Below are positions 1-4,996 of a stretch of DNA of 6,405 nucleotides, one piece after another. Position 1 is the stretch's first letter, and each line of letters begins with the position of its first letter. Made by a program: the position numbers and the translations under genes. Source of the DNA: Thermodesulfovibrionales bacterium (lineage in GTDB: Bacteria > Nitrospirota > Thermodesulfovibrionia > Thermodesulfovibrionales > UBA1546); NCBI GenBank assembly GCA_919901705.1, contig CAKKPR010000053.1, forward strand, positions 1 through 6,405, written 5' to 3'. The notes under the pieces are model-generated. The model was given only the letters and a program-made list of their open reading frames with translations. It searched no databases and had not been told where the DNA came from.

Positions 1-1536
1 ACAAATGTTGATGAGACATCAGCTACAGTAGGCGAGATGGCTGCCTCAATAGAACAGGTTGGTAAAAATGCCGAAATAATGGCAGCTTCGGTTGAAGAAA
101 CATCCGCAACAATTGAAGAAATGCTTGCCTCTACCGACCAAACTGCAAAAAATACAGGTATGATGACCGAGGCAGTAAGCGAGACATCCCTTACCGTTGA
201 AAATCTCCTTTCATCCATCGAGCAGATTTCAAAGACTACCGAATCGTTCAAAAATATGGTCACGGAGACTTCAAGCACCATTGAAGAGATGACAATGACT
301 GTCAGGGAGGTTGCAGGAAGGATTGAAGGCGCCAATAAATTAACCCAGAAAGCCTTCAGTGAGGCCGAAGACGGCGGAAAGGCAATATATCAGAGTATTG
401 AAAGCCTCCAGAACATAGGCAAGACAACTGAAAAAACAATGGGCATAATACAGAACCTGGGCAAACGTTCAGAAGAAATAGGCTCAATAGTTGAAGTTAT
501 AGATGAGATTGCAGACCAGACAAACCTACTGGCGCTTAATGCCGCAATAGAGGCAGCACGGGCAGGGGATGCCGGAAGGGGCTTTGCGGTAGTTGCTGAG
601 GAGATAAGGAAGCTTGCGGAGCGTTCCATGGGTGCTACAAAAGAGATAGCCAACGTCATAAAACAGGTACAGAGTGAAACTGAAACAGCGATAAAGGCAA
701 CAGAAGAAACCTACAGAGAAGGCAAAGGCGGCATTGTGCTTGCCGGACAGAGCAGGGATGCATTCACAGGGATAGTGGGTTCCATGAAAGAAAGTTCAGA
801 CGTAATGCATGGAATAGCCAAGTCTGCATCTGAATTGAACAAGGCTATTGAGCAAAGCATGAAATATGTTGTGGATATGAATGCATCTACTGATGATGTT
901 ACAAGCGCTGTAAAAGAACAGGCGAATGGCGCAGGCAGCATTAGGCTTCTCCTTGATAAGATGAACAAGATGGTTCAGGAGGTAAATATAGCAGCCAGAG
1001 AACAATCCATTGGCGGAAAACAGATACGTGAGGCTGTAGAACGCATGAGGAATATGGTCCATGAGGTTGGACTTGCAGTAAAAGAACAGGTTGGAGGCAC
1101 AAAACAGATAGTCAAATCAACAGAGATAATGCATAACATGGCGCAGGCTGTTGCCAACGCAACAAAAGAGCAAAAACTCGGCGGCGAGACCATAGTAAGG
1201 GCAATGGAGGGAATAAGTCATATTGCTGCGGAAAACCTTGAGCTGTCAAAGAAACTGACAGAAACATCAAGCGAGACCTTATTCCAGATGGAAAATCTAC
1301 AGTATATTATAAGCAATTTCAAGATACACTCTAATGGAAACAGGAGATGCTGGGATATTCTGAATTGTCCAATGAGTTCGAGGGAGAAATGTCCTGCTCA
1401 TAATGCTCAAGAAGACCGATGCTGGCTTATATCGGGAACATGGTGCAAGGGCGCCCAACAGGGTGATGCGAAGTCTAAATTGCGTAACTGCATGACCTGT
1501 GAGGCATTCAAGGTGATTCAGGGAGTGGAAGTGTAA
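1..1536 (+). CDS. Methyl-accepting chemotaxis protein, C-terminal part (5' end outside window), with Cys-rich tail
   Basis: This is the cytoplasmic signalling part of a chemoreceptor, which forms a long antiparallel coiled coil that controls CheA through CheW. The frame is open from base 1, and the codons before the first internal ATG (37) continue the same repeat pattern, so the true start is upstream and no sensor, membrane or HAMP segment is visible. Numbering from that ATG, the conserved hairpin tip is residues 156-197 (DEIADQTNLLALNAAIEAAR, then AGDAGRGFAVVAEEIRKLAE). Four 28-residue repeats precede the tip and four follow it; they contain EE or EQ pairs resembling CheR/CheB methylation sites (E20-E21 and E294-Q295 fit the consensus fully). 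The helix ends near residue 428. A tail at 437-492 has seven cysteines (438, 444, 452, 462, 470, 485, 488) in a CW...C...C...CW...C...CxxC pattern, like the two-CW domain. There is no NWETF-type docking peptide. Family assignment is certain; the ligand is unknown. Confidence 0.95.
   Translation, partial: TNVDETSATVGEMAASIEQVGKNAEIMAASVEETSATIEEMLASTDQTAKNTGMMTEAVSETSLTVENLLSSIEQISKTTESFKNMVTETSSTIEEMTMTVREVAGRIEGANKLTQKAFSEAEDGGKAIYQSIESLQNIGKTTEKTMGIIQNLGKRSEEIGSIVEVIDEIADQTNLLALNAAIEAARAGDAGRGFAVVAEEIRKLAERSMGATKEIANVIKQVQSETETAIKATEETYREGKGGIVLAGQSRDAFTGIVGSMKESSDVMHGIAKSASELNKAIEQSMKYVVDMNASTDDVTSAVKEQANGAGSIRLLLDKMNKMVQEVNIAAREQSIGGKQIREAVERMRNMVHEVGLAVKEQVGGTKQIVKSTEIMHNMAQAVANATKEQKLGGETIVRAMEGISHIAAENLELSKKLTETSSETLFQMENLQYIISNFKIHSNGNRRCWDILNCPMSSREKCPAHNAQEDRCWLISGTWCKGAQQGDAKSKLRNCMTCEAFKVIQGVEV
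7..342 (+). repeat. Four 84-bp (28-residue) coding repeats, N-terminal side of the MCP hairpin
   Basis: Units begin at 7, 91, 175 and 259, exactly 84 bases apart, each starting with V-x-E-T-S-x-T-[VI]-x-x-[ML] (VDETSAT, VEETSAT, VSETSLT, VTETSST). They are conserved as protein more than as DNA. 28 residues equals four heptads, so adding or losing a unit keeps the coiled-coil register. The array may extend upstream of the window. Confidence 0.8.
907..1242 (+). repeat. Four 84-bp (28-residue) coding repeats, C-terminal side of the MCP hairpin
   Basis: Units begin at 907, 991, 1075 and 1159, exactly 84 bases apart, with the core A-[VAT]-[KR]-E-Q-x-x-G (AVKEQ, AAREQ, AVKEQ, ATKEQ), mostly followed by a QI...M pattern. 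Each EQ pair is a candidate methylation/deamidation site. These match the four-heptad repeats on the other arm in length but not in sequence. Confidence 0.8.
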
Positions 1537-1541
1537 AGAAC

Positions 1542-1569
1542 GATACATGATACAAGATACACGATAAAA
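1542..1569. repeat. 7-bp tandem repeat, four units
   Basis: GATACAT, GATACAA, GATACAC and GATAAAA follow each other without gaps, starting 6 bases after the MCP stop codon. The last position varies and the final unit is degenerate. It is non-coding. Function is unknown. Confidence 0.7.
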
Positions 1570-1571
1570 AA

Positions 1572-1615
1572 CATGCATCCCGAAGCGGGTCTCCGCGAGG
1601 GGTCGCTCCGGCATG
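1572..1615. repeat. GC-rich imperfect hairpin in the MCP-HEAT gap
   Basis: CATGC, a 4-base bulge and CGAAGCG (1572-1587) can pair imperfectly with CGCTCCG plus GCATG (1604-1615). A smaller CCCG-AAG-CGGG hairpin (1579-1589) competes with it. CATGCATC recurs as a direct repeat at 1572 and 1626. No T-run follows, so it is not a classical intrinsic terminator; it may be a dispersed repeat or an mRNA structure. Tentative. Confidence 0.35.
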
Positions 1616-1637
1616 AATCGTGAGTCATGCATCAGTT

Positions 1638-1646
1638 AAAAGGTGA
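1638..1646 (+). promoter_or_regulatory. Ribosome binding site deciding the HEAT-protein start
   Basis: AAAAGGTGA lies 5 bases before the ATG at 1652, a normal Shine-Dalgarno spacing. The alternative in-frame GTG at 1643 lies inside this motif and has no site of its own, so ATG 1652 is preferred. Confidence 0.7.
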
Positions 1647-1651
1647 GCAAT

Positions 1652-2785
1652 ATGCAGGAAATCCAGGAGATATTAAATAAGTTAAAGGATAATAACTGGT
1701 GGGTAAGAAAAAACACCATTGAAAATCTTCTTGCCTATCCCGAAGATTCGTACCTTTCTATCCTGGAGGAATGGCTGAGAAATGGTGACGATGCCCTTTT
1801 AAGGAATGCTGCCATGGAGGCATTCAGTACCCTTGGTGAAAAGGCTGTCAGGTCCCTTATTTTATTGCTCAAAGACGAGGATCCGGATGTCAGGATTTTT
1901 GCCGCAAATGTGCTTGGAGATATAGGAAATGCAGAAGCATTATCTTCGCTTATCCCGGCTCTTGCTGACCCTGATGTTAATGTTAAAATAGCATCAGCTG
2001 AAGCACTCGGCAAGATAGGCAGCGAAAAGGCGGTAACGGCATTGGCAAAGCTCATAGGCGATACAACATGGGTTACCATGGCAGCTATTGAGGCTATTGG
2101 TGAGATAGGCGGCGATAACGCCTTATCCGTACTTCATAAGTGCCTTGAAAAAGAAGAATATCACGGCATGACATTCGCTGCAATTGAAAAGGCCGGAACC
2201 CATCATTTTATAAGACATTTAACGCCATTTGTTGATAAGGAAACCGGTCTCAGGGAACTGGCGCTGAAGGCAATAGTTGCTATTGCTGACAGAGAGGGAA
2301 CAAAGCCAATGCCTTCATATTTCACAAGCCTTATTCCCTTGCTTATAGACCTGCAGCATTCTGCCCGGCCCGAATTCAAAAAGGCCGCCTTTATAGCATT
2401 GTGCTGGTCGGAAGATATGAGAGGTTTTCAATATTTCATTGAGGCCCTTAATGATGAAGAGCTTCAGGAATATGCCATAAACGGATTATTTTCACTTGGG
2501 AAAAGGGCTGTTCCCGGCATAATTGACGCTCTTAAAAAAGAAGGCGCCAACAGAGTTATTCTGGCAAAGGTTCTTTCCATGCTTGGAGAAAATAGCGCCC
2601 TTTTACGCTTTGCAGGTGATGATGATGCCGAGGTCCGCACAGAGGTTGCTCTTGCCATTGGCAACTTGAAAACACCTAAGGCCACCGAAATACTGCTGCT
2701 GCTTGAACAGGATGCCATAGACGAGGTTAGGGCAGCGGCTCAGCTTTCATTAAGGAATAAAAAGGACACCGGTAAGCTGGCATGA
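1652..2785 (+). CDS. HEAT-repeat (PBS-lyase-like) protein of the che cluster
   Basis: A 377-residue soluble protein made almost wholly of paired helices. Clear HEAT-type units recur every 30-31 residues, beginning at A65, A96, A127 and A157, with patterns such as DPDVRIFAANVLGDIG and DVNVKIASAEALGKIG. More degenerate units fill 1-62 and 157-330, and a good final unit is at about 332-370 (DAEVRTEVALAIGNL, DEVRAAAQLSLRN). No catalytic motif, signal peptide or membrane segment is visible. HEAT solenoids normally bind other proteins, so a scaffold or regulatory role with the receptor, CheR or CheB is inferred. Its TGA overlaps the cheR ATG (ATGA, 2782-2785), which implies one operon and translational coupling. 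The start is set by the ribosome site at 1638-1646; a GTG at 1643 would add three residues. The fold is secure; the function is unknown. Confidence 0.9.
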   Translation: MQEIQEILNKLKDNNWWVRKNTIENLLAYPEDSYLSILEEWLRNGDDALLRNAAMEAFSTLGEKAVRSLILLLKDEDPDVRIFAANVLGDIGNAEALSSLIPALADPDVNVKIASAEALGKIGSEKAVTALAKLIGDTTWVTMAAIEAIGEIGGDNALSVLHKCLEKEEYHGMTFAAIEKAGTHHFIRHLTPFVDKETGLRELALKAIVAIADREGTKPMPSYFTSLIPLLIDLQHSARPEFKKAAFIALCWSEDMRGFQYFIEALNDEELQEYAINGLFSLGKRAVPGIIDALKKEGANRVILAKVLSMLGENSALLRFAGDDDAEVRTEVALAIGNLKTPKATEILLLLEQDAIDEVRAAAQLSLRNKKDTGKLA

Positions 2786-3696
2786 CATTGTCTAAAAAAG
2801 ATCTGATGTCAGAAGAGGAATTTACTCTACTGAAGGAGCTGATCAATAAAGAGTTTGGAATACAATTAAAAGGTGACAAGAGATTAACTTTTCATACAAA
2901 AGTATCTCACAGGCTTAATATCCTCGGCCTCAAATCCTATCGGGATTACTATGAGTTTATTATTTCAGATTCTTCAAGAGAAGAATTGTTTACGCTTGCC
3001 TCTCACATAACAAATAACGAAACCTATTTTTTCAGGGAGAAAATGCAGCTCGAGGTATTTTCTAATCTGCTGAAGGGGATTAAAAAAGAAAGGCTGAAAA
3101 AGAACCAGCACATATTAAAAATCCTGTCTCTTGCCTGTTCAAGCGGAGAAGAGGCATATACTCTGAATATTCTGGTCCAGGAAAGCGGGCTTTTTATGTG
3201 GGACTGGGATATCAGGATAATAGGCATTGATATAGACAAAAATGCGCTTAAAAAGGCAAAAGGGGCTTCCTATACAAAAAACTCATTCAGGCTGAACGGG
3301 AATATAGACATTGTTAATAAATATTTTACAGCCGAGGGAGACCGCTATAACTTAAGAAAAATTTTTACAAAAAATGTTGCTTTCAGGCATGGGAACCTGC
3401 TGGACATCAATTCTTTCACTGACATCAATGATATAGATGTTGTCTTTTGCAGGAACGTGCTGATATACATGAATGACAGCGCAATCAGCAGGATTATAAA
3501 AAATCTTTATAACAGCCTGACGGATTCAGGTTATCTTTTTATAGGTTCGGCAGAGAGCCTTATTCAACGCACAGGCCTTTTTTCCCCGGAATACAATAAC
3601 GGAATAATTGTTTACAGGAAAAATCAGCATCGTCATTGCGAGGGACAAAGTCCCGAAGCAATCTCAAGACGAGATTCCTCGCTTCGCTCGGAATGA
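2782..3696 (+). CDS. cheR: Chemotaxis protein methyltransferase CheR, with repeat-encoded C-terminal tail
   Basis: Transfers methyl groups from S-adenosylmethionine to glutamates of chemoreceptors in the cytoplasm. The N-terminal helical domain (about 1-75) is followed by the family motifs: ITNNETYFFRE at 76-86, SAM-binding LACSSGEEAYTL at 117-128, GIDIDKNALKKAK at 148-160, FCRNVLIYM at 222-230 and LFIGSAESL at 252-260. The usual CheR end is reached at about K280 (IIVYRK). The remaining 24 residues include 21 (284-304, RHCEGQSPEAIS...) encoded by the palindromic repeat at 3632-3697, which also supplies the TGA. The tail is therefore probably an acquired extension of no catalytic importance. 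No TPR domain is fused. The start overlaps the HEAT gene stop by 4 nt, and no strong Shine-Dalgarno is seen, consistent with coupling. Assignment is secure. Confidence 0.95.
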   Translation: MTLSKKDLMSEEEFTLLKELINKEFGIQLKGDKRLTFHTKVSHRLNILGLKSYRDYYEFIISDSSREELFTLASHITNNETYFFREKMQLEVFSNLLKGIKKERLKKNQHILKILSLACSSGEEAYTLNILVQESGLFMWDWDIRIIGIDIDKNALKKAKGASYTKNSFRLNGNIDIVNKYFTAEGDRYNLRKIFTKNVAFRHGNLLDINSFTDINDIDVVFCRNVLIYMNDSAISRIIKNLYNSLTDSGYLFIGSAESLIQRTGLFSPEYNNGIIVYRKNQHRHCEGQSPEAISRRDSSLRSE

Positions 3697-3697
3697 C
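3632..3697. repeat. REP-like palindromic element, copy 1 (cheR/cheB junction)
   Basis: Two inverted half-units flank a 5-base spacer (3666-3670). The left unit, 3632-3665, is GTCATTGCGA, then a nested hairpin GGGAC-AAA-GTCCC, then GAAGCAATCTC. The right unit, 3671-3697, is on the opposite strand, with a shorter nested GC-GAA-GC hairpin. The units meet by their ...ATCTC ends. The element encodes the end of CheR and overlaps possible cheB starts. It resembles REP/REPIN-type dispersed repeats; no transposase is present in the window. Confidence 0.85.
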
Positions 3698-3707
3698 AAA
3701 TCCCAAC

Positions 3708-4850
3708 ATGCCTGAAATCAGGGTCCTCATAGTAGACGACTCGCCGTTTATTCGAAAAGCGCTTCTCAGGATTTTTGAATCTGAACCTTCTATCGCAGTC
3801 GTGGGTGTTGCCAGAAACGGGAAAGAGGCCATAGAAAAGGTTATAGAGTTAGAGCCTGATGTTATAACCCTCGATATAATGATGCCCGGGATGGATGGCA
3901 TCGAGACTCTTAAGATTATAATGGAGACAAAACCTACCCCTGTGCTGATGCTTTCCCAGTATACGCATGAAGGCACAGAACTTACCTTGAATGCCCTTGA
4001 ATTTGGAGCCATGGATTTTGTCGATAAATCAACAACCGGATTAATGGATTTTTTTGGGCTTGCTAAAGAAATAATATCGAAAGTTAAGGCCATAACAGGT
4101 CAAAAACCATTAAGGATTGCTTCTTCATCTCGTTGCGAGTCGATTACGACAATGGCGCTTCAGGACTATAAAAGCAGGGGCCTTATAGATGCAGTTGCAA
4201 TTGGAACTTCAACAGGAGGACCGCCTGCACTCCAGGTGCTTCTGCCAAAATTTCCTAAGGATATAAGCTTCGGAGTTCTTATAGTCCAGCATATGCCCCA
4301 TGGCTTTACAGGGCCGCTCGCTAAGAGACTCGATACTATGTGTCAAATCCATATTAAAGAGGCAGAGGAGGGGGATAAAATTGAGCCTGGCGTTGCCCTT
4401 ATTGCGCCTTCAGGGCTGCATATGAAAGTTGACCGAAATGTTGCAAAAAATAGATTGCTTCGCTCTGCTCGCAATGACATGAAAGATAACGCACAAAACT
4501 GTCATTGCGAAGCACGAAGTGCTGAAGCAATCTCATCAAAAGGGGAAGGGAGATTAATAAAACTCGGCGTTGAACCTTTAAATACAACACACAGACCATC
4601 GGTAGATGTGCTCTTTGAATCAGTAGCAAAGCATTATGGTAATCGTGCCATGGGTGTGATATTGACAGGCATGGGCTCCGACGGGGCAAAAGGCATAAGG
4701 CTGATGAAAGAGCAGGGCGCTGTTACCCTTGCTCAGGATGAGGAAACATCAACGATATTCGGGATGCCAAAGGTTGCAATAGAAAGCGGGGTTATTGATA
4801 AGGTAGTGCCCATAACCTCTATGGCAGAGGAGATAATGAAGGCAGTGTAA
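3708..4850 (+). CDS. cheB: Chemotaxis response regulator protein-glutamate methylesterase/deamidase CheB, with in-frame repeat insertion
   Basis: Removes methyl groups from receptor glutamates and deamidates glutamines when its receiver is phosphorylated by CheA. With the start at ATG 3708 (MPEIRVLIVDDSPF) it has 380 residues. The receiver holds acidic D10 and D11, phospho-acceptor D56 (TLDIMMPGMDG), S83 and K107. The linker spans about 125-160. The methylesterase domain keeps the catalytic triad: S168 (GTSTGGP), H195 (VQHMP) and D325 (GMGSDGAKG). About 34 extra residues (245-278) lie between the HMKVDRN and HRPSVDVLF regions; they coincide with a palindromic repeat and put the Asp about 39 positions later than in enteric CheB (D286). 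Without them the length would be about 346, close to enteric CheB (349). An alternative start, ATG 3693, would overlap the cheR stop by 4 nt; neither start has a good ribosome site. Identity is secure; the effect of the insertion is unknown. Confidence 0.94.
   Translation: MPEIRVLIVDDSPFIRKALLRIFESEPSIAVVGVARNGKEAIEKVIELEPDVITLDIMMPGMDGIETLKIIMETKPTPVLMLSQYTHEGTELTLNALEFGAMDFVDKSTTGLMDFFGLAKEIISKVKAITGQKPLRIASSSRCESITTMALQDYKSRGLIDAVAIGTSTGGPPALQVLLPKFPKDISFGVLIVQHMPHGFTGPLAKRLDTMCQIHIKEAEEGDKIEPGVALIAPSGLHMKVDRNVAKNRLLRSARNDMKDNAQNCHCEARSAEAISSKGEGRLIKLGVEPLNTTHRPSVDVLFESVAKHYGNRAMGVILTGMGSDGAKGIRLMKEQGAVTLAQDEETSTIFGMPKVAIESGVIDKVVPITSMAEEIMKAV
4440..4541. repeat. REP-like palindromic element, copy 2 (inserted in frame in cheB)
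   Basis: About 102 bases, 34 codons, interrupt the conserved CheB domain. The outer limits are estimated from CheB length, while the palindrome itself spans 4452-4534. The left half-unit, 4452-4478, is on the - strand: AGATTGCTTC, GCTCTGC, TCGCAATGAC. The right half-unit, 4501-4534, is GTCATTGCGA, nested hairpin AGCAC-GAA-GTGCT, GAAGCAATCTC. The spacer is about 20 bases. The outer 10 and 11 bases of the right unit are identical to those of copy 1, but here the units meet by their GTCATT ends, the opposite arrangement. Confidence 0.85.
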
Positions 4851-4871
4851 AGTGAATAGTGAAAAGTGAAA
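4851..4871. repeat. 7-bp tandem repeat, three units
   Basis: AGTGAAT, AGTGAAA and AGTGAAA begin at the base following the cheB stop codon. It has the same unit length and the same post-stop position as the repeat at 1542, but a different sequence. Function is unknown. Confidence 0.65.
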
Positions 4872-4881
4872 ACAGCCTTTT

Positions 4882-4967
4882 ATTCCCCCTTAACAAAGGG
4901 GGATGAAGGGGGTTGTGTTTTTTCCCAGTTCGTTACAACCCCCTAACCCCCTTTTCTAAGGGGGAAT
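4882..4967. terminator. Large G/C-run palindrome between convergent genes, possible bidirectional terminator or dispersed repeat
   Basis: The left arm (4882-4916) and right arm (4935-4967) are near-complete inverted repeats of 33-35 bases that start and end with ATTCCCCC / GGGGGAAT and close with GGGTTGT / ACAACCC around an 18-base loop. Each arm also holds its own 7-bp hairpin: CCCCCTT-AACA-AAGGGGG (4885-4902) and CCCCCTT-TTCT-AAGGGGG (4947-4964). It lies between the tail-to-tail cheB and kinase genes, where it could stop transcription from both sides. There is no T-run just after the stem, so a rho-independent role is unproven; a mobile MITE-like repeat is equally possible. Confidence 0.6.
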
Positions 4968-4996
4968 TACCCACTTGAAATGAGAAAGAGCCCTTC

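Noticed and set aside
37..39. ATG 37 as the start of the MCP
   Set aside because: The frame is open to base 1 and the upstream codons (VDETSATVGE) form one more 28-residue repeat unit, so the gene starts outside the window.
1643..1645. GTG 1643 as the HEAT-protein start
   Set aside because: It lies within the Shine-Dalgarno sequence that serves ATG 1652.
3636..3638. TTG 3636 as the cheB start
   Set aside because: It lies inside the repeat element and within cheR; the encoded leader is translated repeat and does not resemble the CheB family N-terminus.
3560..4093. 177-residue open frame on the - strand across cheR/cheB
   Set aside because: It is a shadow of cheB with no family resemblance; part of it is the reverse translation of the palindrome.
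4115..4150. Possible decayed third copy of the REP-like element in the CheB linker
   Set aside because: Only GATTGCTTC (9 bases) matches, plus a short CTCG-TTG-CGAG palindrome; there is no paired arm, so chance is as likely.
3632..4534. CRISPR-like array from the repeated GTCATTGCGA motif
   Set aside because: Copies are inverted, few, irregularly spaced and inside coding genes; no spacer-repeat order exists.
4440..4541. CheB as a pseudogene broken by the insertion
   Set aside because: The insertion is a multiple of three with no stop, and all active-site residues and the downstream frame are intact.
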